Shown here one piece after another: positions 1 to 10,084 of a stretch of 64,000 nucleotides of DNA. Origin of the DNA: CAVUAN01 sp963739435. Its GTDB lineage: Bacteria > Acidobacteriota > Thermoanaerobaculia > UBA5066 > Gp7-AA6. The notes beneath the pieces were generated by a model. The model searched no databases, was not told where the DNA came from, and saw only the letters and a list, made by a program, of their open reading frames with translations. The DNA is taken from the NCBI GenBank assembly GCA_963739435.1, contig CAVUAN010000006.1:310001-374000 (forward strand). The letters are read 5' to 3'. The translations under genes were made by a program, and so were the position numbers. Numbering within the stretch: the stretch's first letter is position 1; every line of letters begins with the position of its first letter.

Positions 1-19
1 GACCGAAAACTTCACGACG

Positions 20-205
20 ATGCCCGAAGGCCGGCTCGTTCCGCTGGAAGGTTCCATCGTGCGTTGCCCCCGCTGCGGGCGCAACGGCGTCCTGGAGCGG
101 CCCCAGGAGGCAAAGCCGTTCTGCCTGCACGCGCAGAACACGGAGCTCTGCACCGACGGAATGCGCTGCGAGCCGACGGATCTCTGCGAGCTCCCGGACG
201 CCTGA
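20..205 (+). CDS. Small cysteine-rich (zinc-ribbon-like) protein, possibly the 3' end of a longer gene
   Basis: I do not recognise this gene. The readable part is 61 residues with a CPRCGRNG knuckle near residue 16 and further cysteines at about 35, 44, 50 and 56, a spacing that suggests a small metal-binding fold. The reading frame is open back to the window edge (codons before the ATG read T-E-N-F-T-T), so the true start may lie outside the window. No ribosome-binding site can be judged. It ends 70 bp before the aminopeptidase gene on the same strand. Real coding status rests only on the cysteine pattern. Confidence 0.4.
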   Translation: MPEGRLVPLEGSIVRCPRCGRNGVLERPQEAKPFCLHAQNTELCTDGMRCEPTDLCELPDA

Positions 206-275
206 CCAGCCGTCCGCGAAACCTGCGACCTTTCGTCTCATAGAATCGGCGCCAGCGAACCTCGAGGAGGCTGTC

Positions 276-1730
276 ATGCGCCGATCGGTCGTCCTTCTGT
301 CCCTGGCCTTCGTCCTCTGCTCCGCCGGCGCGGCCCGAGCGCAGGAGGGCTACCCCCTCTTCACGACGGACTTCCCGCCCGACGAGTTCGCGGCACGCCG
401 CGACAGGGTCTACGAGGCGCTCGGTAAGACGGGAGTCGCGGTCCTTCAGGGCGCTCCGACCGCGATCGGCTACACGCGCTTTCGCCAGTCCAACGAGTTT
501 TACTATCTCTGCGGTATCGAGGTGCCCAACGCCTACCTGCTCCTCGACGGGGCGCAGCGCCGCACCTCGCTGTACCTGCCACACCGCAACGGAGGCCGCG
601 AACGCGGGGAGGGCAAGGTTCTCTCGGCGGAAGATGCCGACGAAGTCAAGAAGCTCTCGGGTGTCGACGCCGTTTTTGGGACCGATCTCTTAGCCGAGCA
701 CCTCGCCCGCTCGGCCCAGCGCGGCGTCTCCTTCGTTTGGACTCCCCTGATGCCGGCCGAGGGCTTCGCGGTCAGCCGCGATCTGGGCCTGCGCCGCATC
801 GCCGACCTGGCCTCGGACCCGTTCGACGGCGAGCCCTCGCGCGAAGGGAGGTTCCGCGGTCTGTTGCGGGAGCGGTTCCCCACCGTCGAGGTTCGCGACC
901 TTTCGCCCACCCTCGACAGCCTGCGCTTGATCAAGAGCCCGCGCGAGATCGCTCTCATCCGCCGCGCCACGCAGCTGGCCGCTGCGGCCCTCGCCGAGGG
1001 CATGCGCTCGACCAAACCCGGGCAATACGAGCACGAGCTCGACGGCATGGCGAAGTTCATCTACTACCGCAACGGCGCGCAGGGCGAGGCGTACTACTCG
1101 CTGATCGCGAGCGGCCGCAACGCCTGGTGGCCGCACTACAACGCGGGCAAGCGCAAGATGGAAGACGGGGACTTTCTCCTGATGGACTTCGCGCCCGATG
1201 TCGGCTACTACATGAGCGACGTCACCCGCATGTGGCCGGTCAACGGCAAGTTCTCGCAGCGCCAGCGCGAGCTCTACGGCTTTTACCTGGCCTGCTACAA
1301 GGCGATCCTGAAGGCGATCCGCCCCGGGGCGCTACCGTCGGACATCATGAAGGAGGCCGCGGACCGGATGGACGCCATACTCGCTTCGGCGAAATTCGGT
1401 CGCGAGACGGACCGCAAGGCGGCCGAGACGTTCGTTGCGGACTACCGGCAGGCCTCCGGGCGCCCGAATGCCTCGCTGGGGCACTGGGTCGGCATGGCCA
1501 CTCATGACGACGGCCCGCATGAGGGCAAGCTTTCGGCCGGGATGGTCTTCACTATCGAGCCCGCACTGCTCGTGCCGGAGGACAAGACCTACATTCGCCT
1601 CGAGGACGTCATCGTGATCGGGGAGAAGTCGGCCGAGATCCTGACCGAGTCCCTCCCAATGGACCCCGACGCCATCGAAAAGGTCATGAAGGAAGAAGGC
1701 CTGCTGAAGCGCTACCCGCGCACCGACTGA
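276..1730 (+). CDS. Secreted Xaa-Pro aminopeptidase (aminopeptidase P, peptidase M24)
   Basis: A 484-residue metallo-aminopeptidase that removes an N-terminal residue preceding proline. A classical signal peptide occupies residues 1-22 (ends ARAQ), so it works outside the cytoplasm, unlike cytoplasmic PepP. The AMP_N domain covers roughly 25-180 and the pita-bread catalytic domain 215-470. The dinuclear metal ligands of the family are all visible: Asp304 and Asp315 (MDFAPDVGYYMSDVTR), His403 (GHWVGMATHD), Glu428 (TIEPALLV) and Glu443 (IRLEDVIVI). The ATG at 276 follows GAGGAGG about 8 bases upstream, which fixes the start. A TAGAAT hexamer at 241-246 could be its -10 box. It is one of at least seven peptidases in the window. 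Confidence 0.95.
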   Translation: MRRSVVLLSLAFVLCSAGAARAQEGYPLFTTDFPPDEFAARRDRVYEALGKTGVAVLQGAPTAIGYTRFRQSNEFYYLCGIEVPNAYLLLDGAQRRTSLYLPHRNGGRERGEGKVLSAEDADEVKKLSGVDAVFGTDLLAEHLARSAQRGVSFVWTPLMPAEGFAVSRDLGLRRIADLASDPFDGEPSREGRFRGLLRERFPTVEVRDLSPTLDSLRLIKSPREIALIRRATQLAAAALAEGMRSTKPGQYEHELDGMAKFIYYRNGAQGEAYYSLIASGRNAWWPHYNAGKRKMEDGDFLLMDFAPDVGYYMSDVTRMWPVNGKFSQRQRELYGFYLACYKAILKAIRPGALPSDIMKEAADRMDAILASAKFGRETDRKAAETFVADYRQASGRPNASLGHWVGMATHDDGPHEGKLSAGMVFTIEPALLVPEDKTYIRLEDVIVIGEKSAEILTESLPMDPDAIEKVMKEEGLLKRYPRTD

Positions 1731-1764
1731 GAGGGACGCCCGGCAGGCTGCTAGCATCGCACTT

Positions 1765-4263
1765 ATGGCTCGATCGATGGCCCCCCCGCCGGCTGCAGTC
1801 CTGTCCACGACGCTGGCGCAGCGCTTCACGGCGTTCGTGGCGGAGCGGCACCCGTTCGCGCTGGCGCCGGCGATCGAGGCCTTCAGCCTCGCCTGCCCGA
1901 AGGACCCCGGGCGCGACAGCGCCGCGATCGACGCGTTGCGGCAGCCCTTCGGCCGGGAGCTCGCGCGCCTGCTCGCGGGAGCGCCTCCTGCCGGCCTGCC
2001 CGAGACGACGCCGGGCGTTTCGGTCGAGGAGCGGCTCGTCTCGGCCAAGCGCGAGCTGGCGGAAGCCTGCGATCGGCTTCCTGCGCCGGGAGTCGATCGC
2101 GGCTTCGCTGACCAGGGACGAACGGATCGAGATCCTCGCGGGATGATCCTGACGAGGGCGACCGACAACCGCCTGAAGGCGTTCTTCTCGGGCAGCGAGG
2201 TGCGCTACAAGGATGTCCCGTTCCAGGGCAAGGGATTCCGTTCGCTCGGACAGGAAGCCATCTACGCCGCGCCGCTGCGCCTGAAGCGCGGCCCGGGTTT
2301 TCGCGCCTCGGACGGCTCGTGGCGCGGCGACGTCGTCGCGCCGCTGATCCGCGACCTCGGCGCCGCGCTGGCGATGCGCCCCGAGGGCGACACCGTGCGC
2401 ATGGTGCTGGCCGCGCAGATGGGCAAGGCCGGCCCGCCGATGGACGGCAAGGACCTGCACGTCGGCGACTTCGAGTGGGGGGTGCTCCCCGCCTCGGCGC
2501 CGCTGGCGATCTCGTCGCTCTACCGCGGCCGGCATGGCGATGGCGTTCGCGCGGGACGGCTCGCGCCGCGTGACTGTTTCCTTCATCGGCGAAGGCGGCA
2601 CGTCGCTCGGGCGAGTGGCACGAGGCGATCAACCTCTGCGCCGCTCGGCGGCTTCCGGCTATCTTCTGCGTCCAGAACAACCAGACGGCGCTCTCGACTC
2701 CGGTTGCCGAACAGTCTGCGGCGCGCGTGTTCGCCGAGAAGGCGTCCGGCTACGGCATGCCCGGCGTCACGCTCGACGGCACGGATCCCGAGGCGATCGC
2801 GGCGGCCTTCGCCTGGGCGGCCGAGCGGGCCCGGGCGGGCGACGGTCCGGCCTTGATCGAGCTCGTCGCCATGCGCATGTGCGGCCACGCGCACCACGAC
2901 GACATGCTCTACCTCGGCAAGGAGCCGCCCAACTCCTGGGACTACCCGCCGCTGACGGAGCAGGGGTACGCGGACCGCGCGCTCTACGAGTTCTGGGCGT
3001 GCCGCGATCCCATCAAGACCTACGCCGCAAAGCTCGAAGCCGAGGGCGTCATCGCATCGGGCGACCTCGAACGGTTCCAGGCCGAGGCGACACGGCGCGT
3101 GGAGGCCGAGGCGCGCCGCGTCATCGACGCCCCGTGGCCCAAGCCCGAGCAGGCGGGCGCCAACGTCTTTTCCGGCGAGCGCCCCCGCCAGCGCGGCGAG
3201 CCCCTCGGAGCGTCCCGGCGCGCCGGCGCCGCCGCCGCCCCGATGGCTGTCGAGGCCGGGCCGCCCTTCGACCCGAAGGGCAAGACGCTGCTCGAAGCCG
3301 TGATGCCTCGGCATCGGCGACGTTCTGGCGGCCGATTCACGCGCGTCTTCCTCTACGGCGAGGACGTGGGCGGCAAGTACGGCAACGCGTTCCTGCTCCT
3401 GCGTCCCCTGCTCGCCGAAGTACGGCGACCGGATCCTCAACTCGCCCCTGGCCGAGGGCGCGGTCCTGGGAGTGTGCGTCGGCGCGGCGCTCGCCGGCCA
3501 GCGGCCGATCGGCGAGATGCAGTTCAACGATTTCGTCGCGACCGGCTTCAACCAGCTCGTCAACAACGCCGCGAAGATCCGGTACCGCTGGGGCGCCTCC
3601 GTTCCCATGGTCGTGCGCATGCCGTGGGGAGGACTGCGCCACGCCGGGCCGTACCACAGCCAGAACACGGAGCCGTGGTTCTACCGGACGCCGGGGCTGA
3701 AGATCGTCGTGCCCTCCACACCGCACGACGCGCGCGCCCTCATGGCCTCGGCCGTGGCCGACCCCGATCCCGTCCTGTATTACGAGCACATCGCGCTCTA
3801 CCGCGACCCTCGGATCAAGCAGGCGCTGTCCGAGGCGCCGCCGGCGCCGATTCCGCTCGGCAAGGCCGCCCTGCGCCGAGCCGGCAAGCGACCTTGCGAT
3901 CGTCTCCTACGGCGCGTACGTCCACGTCGCGCTGCGCGTCGCCGAGAAGCTCGGAAAAGACGGGATCGAGGCCGCCGTGCTCGACCTGCGCAGCCTCGTG
4001 CCCCTGGATCGCGAGGCGCTTCTCGTCTCTGGCGCGCTCGACGCGGCCGCGTGATGATCGTTCACGAGGACTCCCGCACCGGCGGTATCGGCGAGTCGCT
4101 CGCCAGCGTCATCCAGGAAGAGATGTTCGAATGGCTGGACGCCCCCGTGCGCATCATCGGCGCCCTCGACACGCCGGTGCCCTACTCGCCCCCGCTCGAG
4201 GAGTTCTTCCTTCCCTCCGAGGACGAAATCGAGCGCGCCGCCCGCCTGCTTGCGGCCTATTGA
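1765..4263 (+). CDS. Fused alpha-beta E1 component of a 2-oxoacid (branched-chain/pyruvate-type) dehydrogenase, interrupted by about seven frameshifts
   Basis: Thiamine-diphosphate decarboxylase subunit joining an E1-alpha domain (to about base 3160) and an E1-beta domain with C-terminal transketolase fold (from about 3290). The alpha part shows the GEGGTS..QNN thiamine-binding motif near 2590-2690 and the HAHHDD region near 2890; the beta part shows YGEDVGG, GEMQFNDF and VHEDSRTGGIGE. No single frame covers the gene: similarity moves between frames at about 2535, 2612, 3302, 3342, 3419, 3885 and 4045, each consistent with one inserted or lost base. The 3885 change fits an extra A in GGCAAGCGAC. 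E1 chains are usually separate alpha and beta proteins; fused versions exist. No E2 or E3 gene is adjacent, so the substrate cannot be settled. The ATG lies 7 bp after TAGCAT with no ribosome-binding site. Confidence 0.8.
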
Positions 4264-5369
4264 GGGCAGCACCCTGTCGGCTCCCCTGCGCCGCATCCTC
4301 CACGTCGACATGGACGCGTTCTATGCGTCGGTCGAGCAGCGGGACGATCCGCCGGCTCAAGGGCCGGCCGGTGGCCGTCGGCGGGAAGCCCGAGAGCCGC
4401 GGCGTCGTCGCGGCGGCGAGCTACGAGGCGCGGACCTTCGGCGTGCGCTCGGCCATCCCGATGGCGCGGGCCGTGCGGCTCTGTCCCGAGCTCGTCATCG
4501 TCCGGCCAAACTTCGAGAAGTACGCGCTCGTGTCGAAGCAGGTGTTCGGCATCTTCCGCGAGGTCACGCCTTTGGTCGAGCCGCTCTCGCTCGACGAGGC
4601 GTATCTCGACGTCACGGAGAACGCCTGGGGGCTGGCACTGGGCGTCGAGGTGGCGCGCCGGCTCAAGGCGCGCATCCAGGAGGAGACCCGGCTGACGGCA
4701 TCGGCCGGTGTCGCCCCGAACAAGTTTCTCGCCAAGATCGCCTCCGGCTGGAAGAAGCCGGATGGCCTGACCGTCATCGCGCCCGAGCGGATCGAGCGCT
4801 TCCTGCAGAAGCTGCCGGTCGACGCCCTCTGGGGCGTGGGGCCCGTCACCGCGAAGAAACTCCGCGACGCCGGAATCGAGCGGTTGGTCGACGTTCGAAC
4901 TGTCGAAGCCGCGACGCTCCAGAAGCTCGTCGGAAGCTGGGCGGAGAGCCTGCGGCGCCTCTCCTTCGGCGATGACCCGCGGTCCGTCAACCCGAACCAG
5001 GAGCGCAAGTCGATCGGCTGCGAGGAGACGTACGCGAAGGACCTCGCCGACATCGAGACGATCCGCCGGGAGGTGCATGCGCTCGCCCTGCATGCGGCCG
5101 GCATCCTCGAGCGCAAGAGCCTCTTTGCCAAAACGGTGACCCTGAAGCTCCGCTACGCGGACTTCACGACGATCACCCGCAGCGAATCGCGGACACCCCT
5201 GACGCGTTCACCCGAGGAGATCGCCGCGCGCGCCGAGGGGCTGCTCGAGAAGACGGAAGCCTCGGCCCGCCCCGTCCGGCTGCTGGGAGTTTCGCTCCAC
5301 GGCCTCGGCGAAAAGCCCGCAGAGCCGAGCGCCCTGGAGACTCCCCAGCTCGACCTACCAGTCGAGTGA
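4250..5369 (+). CDS. dinB: DNA polymerase IV (Y-family translesion polymerase), one frameshift
   Basis: Error-prone polymerase that copies past lesions without proofreading. The N-terminus has the Y-family metal motif ILHVDMDAFYASVEQRDDP, followed by GRPVAVGG, SYEAR, the second acidic motif SLDEAYLDVT, TASAGVAPNKFLAKIASGWKKP in the palm, the helix-hairpin-helix WGVGPVTAKKL and a little-finger domain ending in VRLLGVSLHGL. About 373 residues, near the 351 of E. coli DinB. The first 35 codons are in one frame and the rest in another; an extra C near 4352-4356 (GATCCGCCGGCTC) explains the switch. Start is assigned to TTG 4250, overlapping the end of the E1 gene by 14 bases; no ATG is available before the DxD motif. 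No clear SOS box is visible upstream, and the overlap suggests it is co-transcribed with E1. Confidence 0.9.
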
Positions 5370-5372
5370 ATT

Positions 5373-5469
5373 CCCCCTCTCCCCTCGGGAGAGGGATGGG
5401 GTGAGGGGCGAGCAGTAGCCGGACTGTAGTTTTCCCCTCACCCCGCCCCTCTCCCGGAGGGAGAGGGAG
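5373..5469. repeat. Dispersed nested inverted repeat, copy 1
   Basis: Left arm CCCCTCTCCCCTCGGGAGAGG plus GGGGTGAGGGG, a spacer of about 25 bases, then CCCCTCACCCC and a right arm CCCTCTCCCGGAGGGAGAGGG. Each arm is itself a hairpin and the two arms are mutually complementary. It sits between the convergent dinB and acyl-CoA ligase genes, and its right arm encodes the last codons of the ligase (TPSPSGRGAG). See the finding on this family. Confidence 0.9.
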
Positions 5470-6996
5470 TAAGAGCCGCGACGGGGCTGGCGAACTGCTC
5501 GCGCAGGACGCGCTTCAGGATCTTGCCCTGCGGATTGCGAGGCAGGGCCTCGACGAACTCGACCTGCTTCGGGATCTTGTAGCGAGCGAGCTTGCCCGCG
5601 GCGAACGCCACGACGTCCTCGCGGTCAGCGTCGCCCCGGGCGCGCGCACCACCACGGCCACGACACGCTCGCCCCACCGCTCATCCGACAGCCCGACGAC
5701 TCCGACGTCCGCAATTCCCGGCATCTGGTGGAGAACCGTCTCGACCTCCGCCGGATACACGTTCTCGCCGCCCGTGATGACCATGTCCTTCTTGCGGTCC
5801 AGGACGTAGAAGTAGCCTTCTTCGTCACAGGCGCCAATGTCGCCGGTGTGGAACCACCCCTCCGCGTCGATGGCCTCGGCCGTCGCCTCGGGCCGGTTCC
5901 AGTAGCCCTTCATGACGTTCGGGCCGCGCGCGACGATCTCGCCGCGCTGCCCGGGAGCGGCCGGCCGGTTGTGGTCGTCCACGACCCGAACTTCCGTGTA
6001 CATCGGCGGAACTCCCGCCGAACCGAGCTTGCGCTTCAAGTCGCGCCGGGGCAGGAGCGTGCAGAAGGGCGACGTCTCGGTCAGCCCGTAGCCCTGGATG
6101 AACGGGATGCCCCGGCTGCCGTAGAGCTCGATCAAGAGCTCGGGCACCGGAGCGCCGCCGCAGATGATCAGGCGCATGCTCGACAGGTCGCGCTGGCCAA
6201 AATCCGGAACCTGGCTCATGAATAGAAACATCGCCGGCACGCCGAACATCGACGTGATCCTGCGCGTCTCGATCTGATCGAGAACGCCCCTCGGGTCGAA
6301 GCTCCGCATCAGGTGGACCGTTCCGCCGCGCTGGACGGTATTCAGGGCCGTGACGTTCAATCCGCCGATGTGAAAGAGGGGCGCGCACACGAGGGTTTGC
6401 TCGTCGTCGCCGAGCGCGAAACAGTGCATGGCGTTGACGTTGTTCCAGAAGATGTTGCCGTGCGTCAGCATGGCCCCCTTCTGCCGCCCGGTCGTGCCGG
6501 ACGTGTACATGATGATCGCGACCTCGTCCTCGCGCACGGCGTGGGTCCACCCGGCCTCCGGCATCCGCGAGACGAAGTCCTTCCAGCTCGTCCAGCCCTC
6601 CGTCGGTTCGAGCGAGAGGAAACGGCGGACGGGGACCTCGCTCCGGATCGAGTCCACGACCCCCGTGAAATCCGGGCCGGCCAGCAGCGTGTGCACGCCG
6701 GCATCGCAGAGCATGTAAGCGAGCTCCGGGGCCGACAGGCGGAAGTTCAAGGGCACGAAGATGACGCCCGACTGCCAGCAGGCGAAGGCCAGCGTCAAAA
6801 ACTCCGGCACGTTCAGCGTGAGGGTCGCCACCCGGTCTCCCGCGTTCACGCCGGCCTCGCGCAGGGCATGCCGCGTCCGCTGCACGTCGGCGTTCCACTC
6901 GGCATACGTCCAGGATCGGCCCTCGAAGGCGAGCGCCGTCCAATGCGGATTGATCTCCGCCCGGCGGGACAGCCAGAGCCCGATGCCTTGGTTCAT
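5438..6996 (-). CDS. Long-chain acyl-CoA synthetase / AMP-dependent CoA ligase, one frameshift near the 3' end
   Basis: Activates a carboxylic acid as acyl-AMP and then acyl-CoA. Family signatures are present in order: YTSGTTGRQKGAMLTH (P-loop-like AMP binding), YGLTETSP (adenine pocket), GWFHTGDIG, DRKKDMVITGGENVYPAEVE hinge, and PRNPQGKILKRVLRE with the C-terminal catalytic lysine. ATG 6996 gives MNQGIGLW; an apparent upstream extension in the same frame is basic, low-quality sequence and is rejected. Near 5635 the frame changes between GATLT and EDVVAFAAGKLARYK, again a one-base indel. The last residues are encoded inside repeat copy 1. It is the last gene of a probable operon running from citrate synthase, 23 bp after the TSUP gene. 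The chain-length preference cannot be read from sequence. Confidence 0.9.
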
Positions 6997-7019
6997 TGTG
7001 CTAGAAAACGGCGGGAACC

Positions 7020-7781
7020 TTATACACGGAGAAGCAGCACGGCGGCAACAGCCAGACCGATGACGACGACCGCGGCGCGGGCTTTTTCCTTCCCGATCGA
7101 GCGGGCAAAGCTCGCGCCCGCGAAGCCGCCGGCGATGGCGCCCAGGACCATCACGAGCGCGGCTGGCCAGTGGACCGCGCCGCGCACGATGAAGTAGGCC
7201 GCCGCGAGGCCGTTGATGCACAGGGCGAAGAAGTTCTTCAGGCCGTTGGCCGCGTGGATGTCGGACAGGCCGAGGAATCCCAGGACCGCGAGCATGAGGA
7301 TGCCGATTCCGGCCCCGAAATAGCCTCCGTACACGGCCACGCCGAACTGAAACAGCACCGCGGCGGTCATGCGCCCGGGCGTCCTCGAGACCCCGTGCTC
7401 GGCGCCCGTCCAGCGCGAGACGATGCCCTGCAGCATGAAGAGGGCCGTGGCGAACAGGATCAGAAAGGGAGCCAGGCGCTCGAAGGTCTTCACCGGTGTT
7501 TTCAAGAGGAGGACGGCGCCCAGGGATCCGCCGAGGAGGCTCGGCAAGAAGAGCGTCTTGAGCCAGTCCCGGTGCTCGGCGACTTCCCGGCGGTAGCCAT
7601 ACATGCTCGCGGCCCCGCCCGGCCAGAGGGCGACCGTGGAGGTGGCGTTGGCCGTGATGGCGGACTCGCCGAGAAAAAGCAGCGTCGGGTAGGTCAGGAT
7701 CGTGCCGCCGCCAGCCATGGCGTTCATGACGCCAGCGCCGAAAGACGACGCCACGAGCGCCGCGACCTGGACCGGCGTCAC
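7020..7781 (-). CDS. TSUP-family (TauE/SafE) membrane carrier
   Basis: A 253-residue polytopic protein with about 7-8 hydrophobic segments and the family's glycine-rich first repeat (GAGVMNAMAGGGTILTYPTL) and second repeat (YGGYFGAGIGILMLAVLGFLG). TSUP proteins export or import organosulfur or sulfite-type anions; the substrate here is unknown. It starts with GTG at 7781 whose last bases overlap the stop codon of the upstream metallopeptidase-like gene (GTGA), so translation is probably coupled. Nothing nearby concerns sulfur metabolism, so the usual sulfite exporter label would be a guess. Confidence 0.85.
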   Translation of the reverse strand: MTPVQVAALVASSFGAGVMNAMAGGGTILTYPTLLFLGESAITANATSTVALWPGGAASMYGYRREVAEHRDWLKTLFLPSLLGGSLGAVLLLKTPVKTFERLAPFLILFATALFMLQGIVSRWTGAEHGVSRTPGRMTAAVLFQFGVAVYGGYFGAGIGILMLAVLGFLGLSDIHAANGLKNFFALCINGLAAAYFIVRGAVHWPAALVMVLGAIAGGFAGASFARSIGKEKARAAVVVIGLAVAAVLLLRV

Positions 7782-8725
7782 TGCGCTCCCGTGGCGATGC
7801 CCTTGCGGATCGCCGCGAGCGGTGCCGCGTCGTCGTACACGATCGAGCCCGTCTTGTCGACCGAGATGCCCAAGCGCTTCCAGAGTAGCGCGAGATCCAT
7901 GTCGACGGGCTTCGACCCCATCCTGGCGTGGAGCTCGGTCAAGACCGGAACGCCTGTCGCCTTATCGCCGGCAGCAAACGCCCGGTCGAGGTCCCAGGAC
8001 ACCGTGACGTTGCCGCCGGCCTGCACGATCCCGCGCAAGGCGTCGTCCAGGGACTTGCGGCTATCGGTGCGCTCCCGGATCTCGATGTCGGCGAGCAGGC
8101 AGAAGAGGGCTCCTCCCCAGTATGTTGCGCCCCACGAGTGCGATTCGTCGAGGCCCCGCTTCTGCACCCCGGCGAGCCCGTCGGGAAGGCCCTTGACCAA
8201 CCAGCGCCAGATGTTGTCCTGCGAGGCAAGCCCGGCGCGGGCCCGCGCGATCGGTTCGACATAGACCGCGATCCCTTCCTCGATCCAGGACTTTCCCCCC
8301 GACATCGACGGGAAGGCGAGGTGCACCATCTCGTGGGTCAGCTCCCAGTCGTCGGCCAGATCGGCCTTTGTCGTCGCGTTGCCCACCGAGATGGTGATCG
8401 AGGCGATGTCGGACCACCCCTGCGTGAGGCCTCCGCCGATCTTGCCGGGGCCTCCCGGCCGAATCGTCAGCCGGACGTGCGGAACGGGAAAGGTCCCGTA
8501 GTAGGCCGCGACGGCCCGGCCGCACTTCTCCACCCAGGCGAGAAGCTGGGTGCGGCTGACGCCCTTGCGTTCCTTCGGGATCGTCACCTCGATGACACCG
8601 CCCGGCACCTCGACTAGGGTGACGCCCCTCGCCCCGGCGGCCGCGGGCCCCGCGCAGGAGGCGGCCGCCAGAAGCAGTGTTGCCGCCTGGAGGCCGGCGA
8701 GGAAGATCCGAGGGAACCGATTCAG
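7778..8725 (-). CDS. Secreted HExxH (gluzincin-type, peptidase MA-like) putative metalloprotease
   Basis: About 315 residues. A hydrophobic leader (RIFLAGLQAATLLLAAASCAG) contains a possible lipobox, AASC, so the protein may be a lipoprotein. The central motif ELTHEMVHLAF followed by WIEEGIAVYVE gives HExxH plus the downstream glutamates of peptidase MA-type gluzincins. Later parts are not characteristic. No ATG, GTG or TTG is present at the N-terminus: the first plausible codon is CTG 8725, overlapping the citrate synthase stop, so either a CTG start is used or the true start is obscured. It ends in a GTGA overlap with the TSUP gene. Catalytic role is inferred from the motif only. Confidence 0.7.
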   Translation of the reverse strand: MNRFPRIFLAGLQAATLLLAAASCAGPAAAGARGVTLVEVPGGVIEVTIPKERKGVSRTQLLAWVEKCGRAVAAYYGTFPVPHVRLTIRPGGPGKIGGGLTQGWSDIASITISVGNATTKADLADDWELTHEMVHLAFPSMSGGKSWIEEGIAVYVEPIARARAGLASQDNIWRWLVKGLPDGLAGVQKRGLDESHSWGATYWGGALFCLLADIEIRERTDSRKSLDDALRGIVQAGGNVTVSWDLDRAFAAGDKATGVPVLTELHARMGSKPVDMDLALLWKRLGISVDKTGSIVYDDAAPLAAIRKGIATGAQ

Positions 8726-10068
8726 CGCTTGTCCATCGGGACGAAGGCGCGCTCGCCCTCGCCCAGATAGATCTGCCGGGGGCGGGCGATCTTCTGTTCC
8801 GGGTCCTGCAGCAGCTCCTGCCACTGCGCAATCCAACCCGAGACCCGCGGGATTGCGAAGAGCACCGTGAACGCCGCCGTGGGAATCTGGATCGCCTGGT
8901 AGATGAGCCCGGAGTAGAAGTCCACGTTCGGATAGAGCTTGCGCTTGACGAAGTAGTCGTCCTGCAGCGCGATGCGCTCGAGCTCCAAAGCGATGTCGAG
9001 GAGGGGATTGCGGCCGGTGACCTCGAAGACCTGGTCGGCCATGCGCTTGATGATCGTCGCGCGCGGGTCGAAGTTCTTGTACACGCGGTGGCCGAAGCCC
9101 ATGAGGCGCTTCTCGCCCTTGCCCTCCTTGACCTCCTTGATGAAGGCGGGCACGCGGGCAACCGAGCCGATCTCCGCGAGCATCTTCAGGACCTCTTCGT
9201 TGGCTCCGCCGTGGAGCGGTCCGTAGAGGGCGGCGGCCGCGCCGGCCACCGCGGAATAGGGGTCGGCGTGCGAAGAGCCGATCGAGCGCATAACCGCGGT
9301 GCCGCAGTTCTGCTCGTGATCGGCGTGCAGGATGAAGAGAACGTCGAGCGCCTTCACGAGCGCGGGGTTCGGCCGGTAGCCGCGGGCGGCCGGCATCTTG
9401 AAAAGCATGTTCAGGAAGTTCTCGGTGTAGGAGAGGTCGTTGTCCGGATACACGTACGGCATGCCCATGCTGTGCCGGTAGGCGAACGCCGCGAGCGTCG
9501 GGATCTTTGCGATCATGCGGTACGTCTGCTTCGTGCGCGAGGCAGGGTCGTGGATGTTGCGGGCGTCCGGATAGAACGTGGACATGGCCGCGATCGTCGC
9601 GATGAGCATGCCCATCGGGTGGGCGTCGTAGTTGAACGTGTCCATGAGCTTCTTCATGCTCTCGTGGATCATCGTGTGGTACGTGATGTTGTGCACCCAC
9701 TCGTCGTTCTGCTTCCGGTTTGGCAGCTGCCCGTAGAGCAGGAGGTAAGCGACCTCGAGATAGCTGCAGTTCTCGGCAAGCTGCGAGATGTCGTAGCCGC
9801 GGTACCGCAGGATGCCCTTGTCGCCGTCGATGAACGTGATCCGGCTCTTGCAGGAGGCGGTGTTCATGTAGGCCGGGTCGTAGGACATCAGTCCGAAGTC
9901 TGCCGGATCGATCTTGATCTGGCGTAGGTCCATCGCGCGGATCGTGCCGTCGGCTATCGGGACGTCGTAGACCTTGCCGGTGCGCTGGTCGGTGATCGAG
10001 AGCGCGTCGCGGCGTTCGGAGGAGGCTTTGGGGGCGGGGGCGGTTTCAGTCACGGTGGTGGTGGGCAT
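8722..10068 (-). CDS. gltA: Citrate synthase (type II, GltA-like)
   Basis: Condenses acetyl-CoA and oxaloacetate to citrate, first step of the TCA cycle. The 448-residue length matches hexameric GltA-type enzymes. The active-site motifs are intact: LYGPLHGGANEEVLKML (substrate-binding His), GFGHRVYKNFDPRA (second His) and YPNVDFYSGL (catalytic Asp). ATG 10068 is preceded by GGAGGAG at 6 bases and by a strong promoter-like pair (TTAGCA-17-TATAAT), so a longer upstream reading frame is discounted. It heads a minus-strand group with the HExxH protein, TSUP carrier and acyl-CoA ligase; the pairing with an acyl-CoA ligase hints at CoA-ester carbon feeding the TCA cycle. Confidence 0.97.
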   Translation of the reverse strand: MPTTTVTETAPAPKASSERRDALSITDQRTGKVYDVPIADGTIRAMDLRQIKIDPADFGLMSYDPAYMNTASCKSRITFIDGDKGILRYRGYDISQLAENCSYLEVAYLLLYGQLPNRKQNDEWVHNITYHTMIHESMKKLMDTFNYDAHPMGMLIATIAAMSTFYPDARNIHDPASRTKQTYRMIAKIPTLAAFAYRHSMGMPYVYPDNDLSYTENFLNMLFKMPAARGYRPNPALVKALDVLFILHADHEQNCGTAVMRSIGSSHADPYSAVAGAAAALYGPLHGGANEEVLKMLAEIGSVARVPAFIKEVKEGKGEKRLMGFGHRVYKNFDPRATIIKRMADQVFEVTGRNPLLDIALELERIALQDDYFVKRKLYPNVDFYSGLIYQAIQIPTAAFTVLFAIPRVSGWIAQWQELLQDPEQKIARPRQIYLGEGERAFVPMDKR

Positions 10069-10084
10069 GATGGCTCCTCCAGTA

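Noticed and set aside
4250..4350. SOS box upstream of dinB
   Set aside because: No CTGT-N8-ACAG type site is visible.
7778..9700. A long minus frame covering both the HExxH protein and citrate synthase
   Set aside because: Upstream of about 8725 it is an out-of-frame shadow of citrate synthase.
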